Assembly (NCBI GenBank): GCA_016219275.1
Contig: JACRBM010000021.1
Location: forward strand, 1-64,000
Source of the DNA: Chloroflexota bacterium
GTDB lineage: Bacteria > Chloroflexota > Anaerolineae > UBA4142
Direction: 5' to 3'
Length of the DNA: 64,000 nucleotides
Shown: positions 17,448 through 26,128 of the stretch, in pieces
Layout of the letters: each line of letters starts with the position of its first letter
Numbering within the stretch: position 1 is the first letter of the stretch
Made by a program: the position numbers and the translations under genes
The notes under the pieces: model-generated
Database searches by the model: none
What the model was told of the DNA's origin: nothing
The model's input: only the letters and a program-made list of their open reading frames with translations

Positions 17448-18047
17448 TCAATCGGCATGGGCTTGGTCTAAAAATCCTTTCAATTGTGATTTCACCGATT
17501 GCCATTCGGTATCAATGATACTGTATACAATCGAATCGCGCTGATAACCTCCGCGCGTAATCATGTGTTTACGCAACACCGCTTCTTTGATTGCCCCCAA
17601 TCGTTCAATTGCGCGTTGCGAGCGAAGGTTGCGCGCGTCGCATTTGAGTTGGACGCGAATGCAACCCAGGTTTTCAAACGCGTTGCCGAGCATGAGATAT
17701 TTTGATTCAGTGTTGATCGCCGTGCGCCATACGGCGGGAGTCAACCACGTTCCGCCGATTTCGACGGCGCAATCGGCGTGGAAAACGTAATTATAACCGG
17801 TAATGCCAACCGCGCGCGCATCAGCGCGGCGCACGACAGTGAACCACAGATTTTTACCTTGTTGGCTTGACGCGCGCCCGCGCTCGATCAACGTGCGCCA
17901 TTCGTCCTGTGTGTGGAATGGACCGAATGGAAGAAATTCCCAAATTTCATCAAACTGGGACGCGCCGAGCAAATCGTCAATGTGTTTTCCGTCCGGCGGT
18001 TCGAGGCGAACATGCGCGCCGGTGAGGGTGAGGGGCTGGATGTTCAT
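17448..18047 (-). CDS. GNAT N-acetyltransferase (RimJ/RimL type), copy 1
   Basis: 199 aa, same family and overall sequence as its downstream neighbour (MNIQPLTLTGAHVRLEPPD; VEIGGTWLTPAVWRTAINTE; RSQRAIERLGAIKEAVLRKH). The gene begins immediately after the PLD nuclease stop codon at 18048. The pair has diverged enough to suggest an old duplication. Confidence 0.85.
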   Translation of the reverse strand: MNIQPLTLTGAHVRLEPPDGKHIDDLLGASQFDEIWEFLPFGPFHTQDEWRTLIERGRASSQQGKNLWFTVVRRADARAVGITGYNYVFHADCAVEIGGTWLTPAVWRTAINTESKYLMLGNAFENLGCIRVQLKCDARNLRSQRAIERLGAIKEAVLRKHMITRGGYQRDSIVYSIIDTEWQSVKSQLKGFLDQAHAD

Positions 18048-19553
18048 TTATACCAAAGGAAGCATCTTGAGCACATCAAGCGAGATGATGCCTCCATCCT
18101 CTTGTATGATCTTGAGTTCGTCGCGCAAATATCTTATCGCGATATCAAATTCCACGGTGGAGCCTAAAATATTTGACACGACCTCTGCAAGTTTTTCGAC
18201 AGGAAGAGCCGTCTGTTCCAATCGCCAGAGAATTGCGCCACTCGCTACGTGAACAGTCTTGAGGATTTTAGATTCGCTTTTTTTCTGAATCTGTTGCGCT
18301 AGTTGAAGAATGCGATTGAACTCAGTAAGATTCCGCCGCTGGAGTGCGGTAGCAATGTGTCCAAGCAACCTTCGCGCATCAGGTTGAGTTTTGATGCCGA
18401 GGGCTTTGAGTAGCTGACTTGTGTCACGTTCTGCCTTATCATAGTACAACTGCAACGCAGGAATCCCTTGATCCAAGATTTTTTCAAAGGCAGCTTGAGC
18501 CAATGCAACGTCCTCTGCATCGTGAGATACCAACATGGTTTCAGTATTCGCCTTCCATTCGTTACGCGTACAGCGAATTCCAAGATTGATCGGGTTCAGA
18601 TTTGTCGAGCCAATGACGATTGTCGAATCCGTAATCCACACTTTGGCATGCCAATTATCGAATAGCTGAAACCGAATTCCCATCCCATCAAGTCGAATCA
18701 CGTTCTCGCGCATTTTGGCTTGCTTGCTGGAATCGCGCGGAAGCCGACTTCCGACAACAAGCCGAATATCCAGACCCGGCACGCGATGTTTCTTTCCGAG
18801 AATTGCATCAACTACGTCTTGATCGGTCAAGGTTTCGCCAGCAATCCAAAGCCGCATCCTGGCCTCTTCAACAAGCGACAGAAAGAGATTCCGCGCTTTG
18901 ACATCAAACGGAGCGATATAGAGTCCGTTGGACAAATTGACTGCTTCGGGAATCAGTGTCGAGGGATACTGGGGCACCAGCAGACGGTTTTCGCGGCGCA
19001 ATTGTTCTTGAAGTCTGTCCCCCAAAGAATCGAAAAGGCGTCCGTTAATTTTTGGATCTTGGATGCTGGCTTCACAGAATCGTCCGCTGATTTGTTTGAA
19101 CTTGTCTTTGAAATTTTCAATGTGCTCACTTGATTCGGATTGAAAGAATACTTCCCAATCATTGCTGTCATTCAAATTAGCGGACAAGGCAAGCGCCACT
19201 TTTTCACTCACAATGAACTTGCCGTGTAGCGAGTACCATTTGTTGCCGCCGCCACCTTTCTGAACACCGCTACGCGAGCTACTCGTAAGAGTTGGGTCGC
19301 CGACTTCCCAAAGGCAATACTTGATTCCTGATAATTGCTGATGTTGTTTTGCAAGATGATCGCGCAAAGATTCATCACCAAGACTATCAACTGGTAAAGT
19401 AATGATTTGGACATCGGTTCCTTGTCGTTGCTTCGCAATCAAGGCGTCAATAATCTTCGTATCGGTCAGTTGAAAGGCAACCACCCAAAGAAATTGTTCT
19501 GCTGTTCGAATGGCATTGTCCAGAGTTGCCCGCGATCGCGTAATTTCAATCAT
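18048..19553 (-). CDS. phospholipase-D-fold nuclease, restriction-like candidate
   Basis: 501 aa. Two HKD-type half-sites occur in one chain: His110-x-Lys (LHGKFIVSE... SANLN) and His302-x-Lys-x4-Asp with GSTN (WHAKVWITDS, VIGSTNLNP). This is the arrangement of PLD-superfamily nucleases and lipases; no signal peptide is present, so a cytoplasmic nuclease is more likely. The C-terminal 150 residues are helical. It lies 47 nt after a DNA methyltransferase gene, which suggests a methylase/PLD-nuclease pair comparable in principle to BfiI-type enzymes. The DNA is A/T-richer than the surrounding metabolic genes. Confidence 0.8.
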   Translation of the reverse strand: MIEITRSRATLDNAIRTAEQFLWVVAFQLTDTKIIDALIAKQRQGTDVQIITLPVDSLGDESLRDHLAKQHQQLSGIKYCLWEVGDPTLTSSSRSGVQKGGGGNKWYSLHGKFIVSEKVALALSANLNDSNDWEVFFQSESSEHIENFKDKFKQISGRFCEASIQDPKINGRLFDSLGDRLQEQLRRENRLLVPQYPSTLIPEAVNLSNGLYIAPFDVKARNLFLSLVEEARMRLWIAGETLTDQDVVDAILGKKHRVPGLDIRLVVGSRLPRDSSKQAKMRENVIRLDGMGIRFQLFDNWHAKVWITDSTIVIGSTNLNPINLGIRCTRNEWKANTETMLVSHDAEDVALAQAAFEKILDQGIPALQLYYDKAERDTSQLLKALGIKTQPDARRLLGHIATALQRRNLTEFNRILQLAQQIQKKSESKILKTVHVASGAILWRLEQTALPVEKLAEVVSNILGSTVEFDIAIRYLRDELKIIQEDGGIISLDVLKMLPLV

Positions 19554-19600
19554 TCAGCAATACTCCTTCGTTGGTTCGATTCGTCACTGTCGGGAGAAAT

Positions 19601-20521
19601 TCATGTGCTTCGATGCCCATATCGTTTCTTGGATTCAAACAATACCATTTGACGTTTTGGTGTTTTCACCTGAATTGGATCGCCCAGCCATATCTCGCGC
19701 AATTTTTGTGTAAAGCGATAGTACTCGCGCAATGCTACGACCGAGTCTGAATCGCGTTGCGATTCAAGTCGTTCTTGGATAATTTTGATATTCTTTGGAT
19801 CAATCTCGATTCCCACAGACTGACGCCCAACTTGCTCTGCGACAACCAACGTCGTTCCCGATCCGGCAAACGGATCAAGCACAAGATCGCCGGGCATTGT
19901 CGAAGATAGAATGATACGAAGCAACAGTGCGACAGGGGACTGTTGTTTATGCGCGCGTTCGCCGTTGGTTTGACGCAACGCTTCATCGCCAGCAAAATAG
20001 CCCGAAGTCAACTCACGAATATCATCCCAAACGTCAGTAACAAATATACCATCTTCGCGCGGGAGTTTGTGTTCGGGACGCAACGGCAAGTCAATCCGCA
20101 AACGATTAAAAACGCGCGGACGGTTTCCTTTCGTCGCGAAAGCAATCACTTGGTATTGCTTGCCGTAACGAATCGTACTTGGCACTGCTGATGTACGCTT
20201 GGTCCAGATTATCAAGTTCTGGAACGTCCAACCCGAATCGCGCAAGCAACGTAAAACTGCTTCGGCATTCTTCTCACGTTGCATAAAGTAAATCGCGCCG
20301 CCGTCTGTTGTCAAATCGCGAACGCGTTCGCAAATAGTTTTCATCATTTGCCAATAGTCGGATTCGGGCAACGCATCATCAAAGTAATCGTAATCTTTAC
20401 CTTGATTGAATGGTGGATCGAGAAAAGTCAGACAGACTTGGCGATCACCAACTTCGCGACGGAAAACATCTTTATTCAATTTTTCGAGACAATCACCCCG
20501 AATTACTTTGGCGTTTGTCAT
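19601..20521 (-). CDS. beta-class DNA methyltransferase
   Basis: 306 aa. Catalytic motif IV is DPPF (Asp35-Phe38) and comes before the SAM-binding motif DPFAGSGTTLV near residue 217, the beta-class order of amino-methyltransferases. DPPF favours N6-adenine methylation. A target-recognition segment of about 100 residues lies between them. It is the middle gene of a three-gene A/T-rich cluster with a small upstream protein and a PLD-fold nuclease downstream, placed between carboxylase genes. Confidence 0.9.
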   Translation of the reverse strand: MTNAKVIRGDCLEKLNKDVFRREVGDRQVCLTFLDPPFNQGKDYDYFDDALPESDYWQMMKTICERVRDLTTDGGAIYFMQREKNAEAVLRCLRDSGWTFQNLIIWTKRTSAVPSTIRYGKQYQVIAFATKGNRPRVFNRLRIDLPLRPEHKLPREDGIFVTDVWDDIRELTSGYFAGDEALRQTNGERAHKQQSPVALLLRIILSSTMPGDLVLDPFAGSGTTLVVAEQVGRQSVGIEIDPKNIKIIQERLESQRDSDSVVALREYYRFTQKLREIWLGDPIQVKTPKRQMVLFESKKRYGHRST

Positions 20522-20603
20522 ATGTCTATTGTCTTCTGTAGCAGAATATTTCTATGTCTTCTCAATTGTCATTCCGAACTCTTTCAGACTGCTAGAGTCT
20601 GAG

Positions 20604-20918
20604 TCATTTTTTGGATTTCCGCAATATTTCGGGTGTTCGTCCTATTTCTCTCAATTGTCTAACCGATTCAGTTTCGACCCGGCTAAAGGACTGTCCTAAC
20701 CACCCCATTTCGTTCTCAACGTAATCTCGCAGATAATCTTCGGTGTCTTGCTTCATGTCCCCAAGTTCTTCTTCACCGCGAATTCTACGAATGTCACCAT
20801 CGGTTACATTAATCCGAAGCACAACACGATAGGTTTTCACCACATCATTCCCATCTTGTTTTCGATGAATCAATCCGAGTGGTCTTACTCTCACAATTGA
20901 AGCCGACTGCTTTGACAT
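20604..20918 (-). CDS. small uncharacterised protein of the methyltransferase cluster
   Basis: 104 aa from ATG 20918 (MSKQSASIVRVRPLGLIHRK). Charged, soluble, no domain recognised; an Asp/Glu-rich middle (RRIRGEEELGDMKQDTEDY) and basic C-terminus (EILRKSKK). GAGGAAGGTG lies 4-13 nt upstream. Position ahead of a methyltransferase raises the possibility of a controller or accessory protein, but no helix-turn-helix is evident. Confidence 0.6.
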   Translation of the reverse strand: MSKQSASIVRVRPLGLIHRKQDGNDVVKTYRVVLRINVTDGDIRRIRGEEELGDMKQDTEDYLRDYVENEMGWLGQSFSRVETESVRQLREIGRTPEILRKSKK

Positions 20919-20976
20919 TTTGACACCTTCCTCCTCATGCATCATAAATCTACAATCGCAAGTCCAAAATCCAAAA

Positions 20977-22527
20977 TCACAACGGAATGTTTCCATGCTT
21001 TTTTGGCGGATTCGTGTCGCGCTTGTTCTGCAACATCTCCAAACCCGCGATGAGTTTCGCGCGCGTTTGGTGCGGCTCGATCACGTCGTCAATGTAGCCG
21101 CGTCCCGCCGCGATGTACGGGTTCGCAAAGTGCTCGCGATATTCCTGGGTCAGTTTTTGCTTCATCGCGTCCGGATCCGCCGCGCTCGCGATATCTTCGC
21201 GGTACAAAATGTTCACCGCGCCGTCGGGTCCCATTACCGCGATCTCCGCCGAGGGCCACGCATAGTTCAGGTCGCCGCGAATGTGCTTGGAACTCATCAC
21301 GTCGTACGCGCCGCCGTATGCTTTGCGCGTAATGACCGTGATCTTGGGCACCGTCGCTTCACAGTACGCAAACAACAATTTCGCGCCGTGCCGAATGATG
21401 CCGCCGTGCTCTTGTCCCAAGCCGGGCAAAAAGCCGGGCACATCTTCGAACGTGATGAGCGGAATGTTGAAACAATCGCAAAAGCGGACGAACCGCGCGC
21501 CCTTCGCGGATGAATTGATATCGAGCACGCCAGCGAGCACCATCGGTTGTTGCGCGACGATGCCCACCGCGCGTCCGTTCAAGCGCGCAAAGCCAACGAT
21601 GATGTTGCCGGCAAAATGCTCGTGCACTTCAAAAAAATCGCCGTCGTCAACGACGAGACGAATCACTTCTTTCATATCGTACGGTTTGTTTGGCGAATCG
21701 GGAATAAGTGTGTCGAGCGCCTGGTCGGCGCGCAACGGATCGTCGCTGGGACGGACAAGCGGCGGCTCTTCCAGGTTGTTCTGGGGCAGGAACGACAATA
21801 GTTTGCGAATCATCGAAACGCAATGCTCTTCATTCTCCGCCGCAAAATGCGCGACGCCGCTTTTTTCATTATGCACCATCGCGCCGCCGAGTTGCTCAAA
21901 GGTTACGTCCTCGTGCGTCACGGTCTTGACCACATCGGGACCGGTGACGAACATGTAACTCGTGTCCTTGACCATGAAGATGAAATCGGTGAGCGCGGGC
22001 GAATAGACCGCGCCCCCGGCGCACGGTCCCATAATCGAACTGATTTGCGGAATCACGCCGCTTGCCATCGTATTCCGCAGAAAAATATCCGCGTAACCGC
22101 CGAGCGAAACGACGCCTTCTTGAATGCGCGCGCCGCCGGAATCGTTCACGCCGATCAAGGGCGCGCCGTTTTTCATCGCGAGATCCATCAGGCGCACGAT
22201 TTTTTCCGCGTGCGCTTCGCCGAGCGATCCGCCGAACACGGTGAAATCCTGGGAGAACACATAGACCAAGCGTCCGTTGATCGTGCCGTACCCAGTGATG
22301 ACGCCATCGCCGTAGATCGTTTGCTTGGCATTGCCGAACGCACTGCCGCGTTGGGTGACAAAGCCGCCTAGTTCCTGGAACGATCCTTCGTCGAGTAACA
22401 GGTCCACGCGTTCGCGCGCGGTCAATTTGCCGCGCGCGTGTTGTTGCTCGATGCGTTTCGTGCCCCCGCCTTGGCGCGCTTCTTCGCGTTTCTGGCGTAG
22501 TTCGAGAACTTTAGGATCAATGGACAT
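20977..22527 (-). CDS. acyl-CoA carboxylase carboxyltransferase (propionyl-CoA carboxylase beta)
   Basis: 516 aa, both crotonase-like halves present. Landmarks are GGARIQEGV and [16 protein letters not shown] in the N-half and [19 protein letters not shown] in the C-half. It transfers CO2 from carboxybiotin to propionyl-CoA (most likely) to give (S)-methylmalonyl-CoA. The biotin carboxylase and carrier partners are about 4 kb downstream on the same strand, separated by the methyltransferase/PLD cluster and two acetyltransferases. A GGGAGAAC site precedes the ATG. Confidence 0.93.
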   Translation of the reverse strand: MSIDPKVLELRQKREEARQGGGTKRIEQQHARGKLTARERVDLLLDEGSFQELGGFVTQRGSAFGNAKQTIYGDGVITGYGTINGRLVYVFSQDFTVFGGSLGEAHAEKIVRLMDLAMKNGAPLIGVNDSGGARIQEGVVSLGGYADIFLRNTMASGVIPQISSIMGPCAGGAVYSPALTDFIFMVKDTSYMFVTGPDVVKTVTHEDVTFEQLGGAMVHNEKSGVAHFAAENEEHCVSMIRKLLSFLPQNNLEEPPLVRPSDDPLRADQALDTLIPDSPNKPYDMKEVIRLVVDDGDFFEVHEHFAGNIIVGFARLNGRAVGIVAQQPMVLAGVLDINSSAKGARFVRFCDCFNIPLITFEDVPGFLPGLGQEHGGIIRHGAKLLFAYCEATVPKITVITRKAYGGAYDVMSSKHIRGDLNYAWPSAEIAVMGPDGAVNILYREDIASAADPDAMKQKLTQEYREHFANPYIAAGRGYIDDVIEPHQTRAKLIAGLEMLQNKRDTNPPKKHGNIPL

Positions 22528-22633
22528 GATGTTCTCCCGCGTTCGGAATTTCTATTTGTTGGGACTCCCAGAATATTCACGTGTTCCCGCGTGCTCTTTG
22601 CAAGATGTGCTTACGTTGCCAATGTCGGATTAG

Positions 22634-22731
22634 CCGCAGAACCACGCAGAAGCACGCAGATTTTTCTTTCGCCGCGAAATTCTGCGTGCTTCTGCGGCGA
22701 AAAAAGAAATATGACATTGTCGAACTACTTA
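22634..22731. repeat. GCAGAAGCACGCA hairpin plus dispersed repeat copy 2
   Basis: GCAGAACCACGCAGAAGCACGCAG (split into two units) folds on TCTGCGTGCTTCTGCGGCG (22682-22699) and can terminate the dehydrogenase transcript. The adjoining 22701-22731 copy matches 451-480. Confidence 0.75.
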
Positions 22732-23870
22732 CTCTCCAACGCGCTCCGCGCGATGACTAGGCGTTGAATCTCGCTTGTGCCTTCGTAAATCTCGGTGATC
22801 TTGGCGTCGCGGAAATAGCGTTCGACTGGTAATTCCTTGCTGTAACCCACGCCGCCGTGCACTTGAATCGCTTTCGTCGCCACCCACATCGCCGTCTCGC
22901 TCGCGTACAGTTTCGCCATCGAGGCTTCGCGCGTAAAGCGTTCGCCGCGATCTTTTTTGTTTGCCGCGTTATAGATCAATAGACGTGACGCTTCGATACG
23001 GACCGCCATGTCCGCGATCATCCACTGAATCGCTTGAAAGTCGCCGATCTTTTGCCCGAACGCTTCGCGCTCTTTTGCGTACGCGACGCTCGCTTCGTAC
23101 GCGGCTTGGGCGATGCCGAGCGCTTGCGACGCGATGCCGATACGCCCGGCGTCGAGAATGCTCATCGCGATTTTGAAACCATCGCCGTCGCCGCCGAGCA
23201 TGTACGACGCCGGGAGGCGATAGTTGTCGTACGAACATTCACACGTCGCGCTCGCGCGGATGCCCAGCTTTGGTTCCTTTTTGCCGGCGGCAAAGCCGGG
23301 CAGTTTCGTGTCCACGATAAAACAAGCCGTGCCGCGATGTTTCAACTCGGGTTGGGTTGACGCGAAGAGGATGATGTAATCCGCGACGGGACCGCTCGTG
23401 ACCCAGGACTTGCGACCGTTGATGACCCAGGCGTCACCTTCGCGCACCGCGCGCGTTCGCATGTTGCCGGCATCGCTGCCCGATTGCGGTTCGGTCAACG
23501 AGTACGCGCCAATTTTTTTACCGGAGGCAAGTGGAATCAGGAAATCATGTTTTTGTTGATCGGTGCCAAATTTCTTCAGACCATAGCACACGAGCGAGTT
23601 GTTGACGCTCATGATCGCGCCGTGCGCCGCGCACACTTTGGAGATTTCTTCCATCGCGAGGACGTAACTCAGACAATCTAGACCGCCGCCGCCGTACTCC
23701 TCCGGAATTTCAATCCCCATCAATCCCAGTTCGCCCATTTGCTTGACGGTCGCATGTGGAAACTCGCCCGTCTCGTCAATCTGCGCCGCAATCGGCGCGA
23801 TCTCTTTTTGGGCGAAATCGCGCGCCAGGTCACGGATCGCGCGTTGTTCCTCAGTCAGTTGGAAATCCAT
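22725..23870 (-). CDS. acyl-CoA dehydrogenase
   Basis: 381 aa, standard length for short-chain acyl-CoA dehydrogenases. FAD-binding blocks YSLTEPQSGSDAGN and KSWVTSG, C-terminal VHGGVGY, and the catalytic base Glu363 in IYEGTSEIQR are all present. It would oxidise a short or branched acyl-CoA (butyryl-, isobutyryl-type) in the matrix of the propionate pathway genes on the same strand. AAGGAG precedes the ATG, and a hairpin operator-like element lies 20-55 nt upstream. Confidence 0.93.
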   Translation of the reverse strand: MDFQLTEEQRAIRDLARDFAQKEIAPIAAQIDETGEFPHATVKQMGELGLMGIEIPEEYGGGGLDCLSYVLAMEEISKVCAAHGAIMSVNNSLVCYGLKKFGTDQQKHDFLIPLASGKKIGAYSLTEPQSGSDAGNMRTRAVREGDAWVINGRKSWVTSGPVADYIILFASTQPELKHRGTACFIVDTKLPGFAAGKKEPKLGIRASATCECSYDNYRLPASYMLGGDGDGFKIAMSILDAGRIGIASQALGIAQAAYEASVAYAKEREAFGQKIGDFQAIQWMIADMAVRIEASRLLIYNAANKKDRGERFTREASMAKLYASETAMWVATKAIQVHGGVGYSKELPVERYFRDAKITEIYEGTSEIQRLVIARSALESK

Positions 23871-23892
23871 GGTGATTCTCCTTATGCAATAA

Positions 23893-23926
23893 CCCGCACG
23901 AGCAATTTGAGATTCTCTCGTGCGGG
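23893..23926 (-). promoter_or_regulatory. inverted repeat in the acyl-CoA dehydrogenase leader
   Basis: CCCGCACGAG (23893-23902) and CTCGTGCGGG (23917-23926) are perfect inverted copies 14 nt apart, 23 nt before the start codon. They may be an operator for a dimeric regulator or an mRNA hairpin near the ribosome site. Confidence 0.4.
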
Positions 23927-24098
23927 AGTGCGTTCCCGAAAACGCGTTGGCGGTGTGTGTCTGTCCTCGGCATGTGTCAGTCCTCGGTTGAAGAGAAAGG
24001 TCATCGAATCGGATGATTTAACATTCGGCAATCCCCATTTTACCAAATATCGCGCCGTTTGGAAAATGCCCCGGCTTGGTGCGTCCGATGTGCGCTTC

Positions 24099-24127
24099 TT
24101 GCCAACGCGGCGCAATCCCGCTATACT
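24099..24127 (+). promoter_or_regulatory. promoter of the PPOX-family gene
   Basis: TTGCCA (24099-24104), 17-bp spacer, TATACT (24122-24127), 48 nt before the ATG. Confidence 0.6.
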
Positions 24128-24174
24128 TGCGTTTCGGTGACCACAGCGAAATCCGAACGAATCAGGAGATTGCG

Positions 24175-24573
24175 ATGCTAACGATTCCCGAAAAATTTGC
24201 CGACTTGTTCGCGCGCGAGAAAAAAGCGATTGCGAATCTCGCGCTGGTGATGAAAAACGGAACGCCGCAAGTAACGCCGATTTGGTTCGACTATGACGGC
24301 ACACACATCATCATCAACACCGCGCGCGGACGCGTCAAGGACAAGATTCTGCGCCGTCATCCCAAGGTGGCGCTGGCGATTTCCGACCCGACAAATCCGT
24401 ATCGCTACATCCAGGTTCGCGGCATGGTTGTTGCCGAATCCGAAGAGGGCGGCTATGAAATGATTTGCCAGTTGAATCAAAAGTATCATGGCAATCCAAA
24501 TTATCCCAAACGCCCCGGCGAGGTGCGAGTGACCTACGAAATTCTGCCGGAACACATGAACACGATGGGCTGA
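24175..24573 (+). CDS. PPOX-class F420/FMN-dependent oxidoreductase
   Basis: 132 aa split-barrel protein of the pyridoxamine-phosphate-oxidase-like superfamily. Typical strands are GTPQVTPIWFDYDG, INTARGRVKDKILRRHPKVAL and YRYIQVRGMV; the R-x-K-x-x-x-L block is characteristic of members using F420 or flavin. The substrate is unknown. The ATG has AGGAG 7 nt upstream and a promoter 50 nt upstream. The gene runs opposite to the acyl-CoA dehydrogenase. Confidence 0.88.
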   Translation: MLTIPEKFADLFAREKKAIANLALVMKNGTPQVTPIWFDYDGTHIIINTARGRVKDKILRRHPKVALAISDPTNPYRYIQVRGMVVAESEEGGYEMICQLNQKYHGNPNYPKRPGEVRVTYEILPEHMNTMG

Positions 24574-24579
24574 CCGCGT

Positions 24580-24681
24580 GTCATTGCGAGGGCGGTTTTT
24601 GCCCGAAGCAATCCCCGCACTACTATTCCGGAACGACCTGGTTGGGGATTGCTTTGCAAACGCTTCGCGGCTCGCAATGAC
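24580..24681. repeat. REP-like palindrome, copy 1 (GTCATTGCGAG family)
   Basis: Starts GTCATTGCGAGGGCGG and ends with the inverted CTCGCAATGAC; inner arms GAAGCAATCCCC and GGGGATTGCTT also pair. Other copies: 40331-40482 and a diverged one at 50574-50633. Confidence 0.85.
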
Positions 24682-24714
24682 AGATGAGATGATTAATTGC
24701 GGCAAGCGAGTAGC

Positions 24715-25197
24715 ATGGAATCCAAATCCCAAACCACACTCGCGAGGATAATTCGCACACAACGCGTCGCCGCGCTCGGCACGTTACGCGACTCCGCGCC
24801 GTTCGTCTCGCTGGTTCTGTTCGCCGCGTCGACGGATTTCATTGTGTATTATATTCACGTCAGCCGGCTCGCGCATCACACGCAAGACCTCGCGCGAGAC
24901 CCGCGCGTCAGTCTGATGATCGCCGAGCGCGACGACGACGCGCGCGATCCGCAACAACTCGCGCGCGTCTCGATCCTGGGACACGCGGCGATGCTCGCGC
25001 CGGAAGATGCCGAGTACGCGTCGGCGCGTGCGGCGTACTTGACCAGGCATCCGGAGAACCAGTTCTTGTTCGAGTTCAAGGATTTTGCGTTGTGGCGTAT
25101 CGAGGCGCAAAGCGCGCGTTATGTCGCCGGGTTTGCCCAGGCATTCACGTTGAACGCGGACGACTTGCGACGCGTGGCGCAGTCAGGGCGCGAATAA
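24715..25197 (+). CDS. HugZ-like PPOX-fold protein
   Basis: 160 aa split-barrel protein resembling the heme-utilisation HugZ/pyridoxamine-oxidase group (LGTLRDSAPFVSLVLFA at the start; LARDPRVSLMIAE; RVSILGHAAML; DFALWRIEAQSARYVAGFAQA at the end). It may bind FMN or heme; which one cannot be told. ATG 24715 is used; six earlier codons start at a TTG with no ribosome site. A 17-bp terminator hairpin follows. Confidence 0.8.
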   Translation: MESKSQTTLARIIRTQRVAALGTLRDSAPFVSLVLFAASTDFIVYYIHVSRLAHHTQDLARDPRVSLMIAERDDDARDPQQLARVSILGHAAMLAPEDAEYASARAAYLTRHPENQFLFEFKDFALWRIEAQSARYVAGFAQAFTLNADDLRRVAQSGRE

Positions 25198-25262
25198 ATT
25201 CTGCACGCGCGGGCTTGTTCGCGATTTCATTTTGGCGTACACGTACCATGCGGGTGTATAAC

Positions 25263-25308
25263 AAACAACTCGGTCGAGTAGTCCACTCGACCGAGTTGTT
25301 TGCTCTTG
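25263..25308. terminator. bidirectional terminator
   Basis: Perfect 17-bp stem (25263-25279 with 25285-25301), 5-nt loop. It sits between convergent genes (HugZ-like on plus, small membrane protein on minus). Confidence 0.8.
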
Positions 25309-25329
25309 TTGCATGAGACATCTGCGCGT

Positions 25330-25548
25330 TCAGCGTTCGCTCAACCATTGCATCCGATTGGCATTTTGGGTGTGAATGGTGACGATCAGGATGATGCACA
25401 ACGTACTGGCAAGCGTCAATGTGGTGCCGAGAGTTTGCTCTCCCAGATTGGTAATCAACCGCCAGCTTTGTTCGATGAGGTTCGCCAGGTTCGCCGCGTT
25501 CGCCGCGATGATGATCGTCAACACTAATCGCGTAATCGAAAAACTCAT
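25330..25548 (-). CDS. small membrane protein
   Basis: 72 aa with one hydrophobic segment at 5-25 and a second at 45-60 (TLASTLCIILIVTIHT). No family recognised. AGGAGGAG 7 nt before the ATG supports translation. It lies next to another short secreted-type gene on the same strand. Confidence 0.6.
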   Translation of the reverse strand: MSFSITRLVLTIIIAANAANLANLIEQSWRLITNLGEQTLGTTLTLASTLCIILIVTIHTQNANRMQWLSER

Positions 25549-25586
25549 GCGCCTCTCCTCCTGTTGTGATAAAACTGAGGCACGCG

Positions 25587-25871
25587 TTACCGAAAACTAC
25601 ACAAACGGAAACGCCCGCCAGTTTCTTTGCTTAACCCGACTTGGTGCGCGTTCTTGAGCGCGTTCGCTTGTTGTCCGGTCAAATCAAAAACGACCGCGCG
25701 TTCCGAATACACAATCAAGTCGAAAGTGTCGTAGGTGTTCGCCAGGACCCACCAGTCGGGACGTTCGGAAGTGATCGTCGTTTGACACGGTTCGTTCGCA
25801 ATCGCGCCAATCGTTAATAGGGTAAGTCCCATCAAACCGACCAAAACGAACAAAAGGGTTAGTTTTTTCAT
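25587..25871 (-). CDS. small exported protein
   Basis: 94 aa with a signal-peptide-like start (KKLTLLFVLVGLMGLTLLTI) and a likely cleavage near AIANEP. The mature part has two Cys and a DLIVYSERAVVF strand; no domain recognised. GAGAGGGATC precedes the ATG. The end overlaps no other gene. Confidence 0.55.
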   Translation of the reverse strand: MKKLTLLFVLVGLMGLTLLTIGAIANEPCQTTITSERPDWWVLANTYDTFDLIVYSERAVVFDLTGQQANALKNAHQVGLSKETGGRFRLCSFR

Positions 25872-25987
25872 TGGATCCCTCTCTCAATTGCCTGAAAGGT
25901 TTTTATTGATAGTTGAATGAGATTCACTATCATTTTACGCATTCACGGATGCCGAGCAATAGTCCGAAAGTACGTCCTCGAATGACA

Positions 25988-26017
25988 TTGTTTTTAGGCG
26001 AAAATATGTGCTATAAT
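25988..26017 (+). promoter_or_regulatory. promoter upstream of the LysE-type exporter
   Basis: TTGTTT (25988-25993), 18-bp spacer, TATAAT (26012-26017) preceded by TGC, an extended -10. Confidence 0.6.
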
Positions 26018-26128
26018 CGTCGCCAATTGCGCCCGATCAACCTTGCACAGGTTTGATGGCGCGATCCCGCCCGAACCGAACGTGTATCTTTCGTAAGGAT
26101 CATCTGGGTACCATCAATTTGCAATCGG

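Noticed and set aside
18048-20918. DISARM system
   Set aside because: PLD and methyltransferase are present, but no drmA helicase or drmB is nearby.
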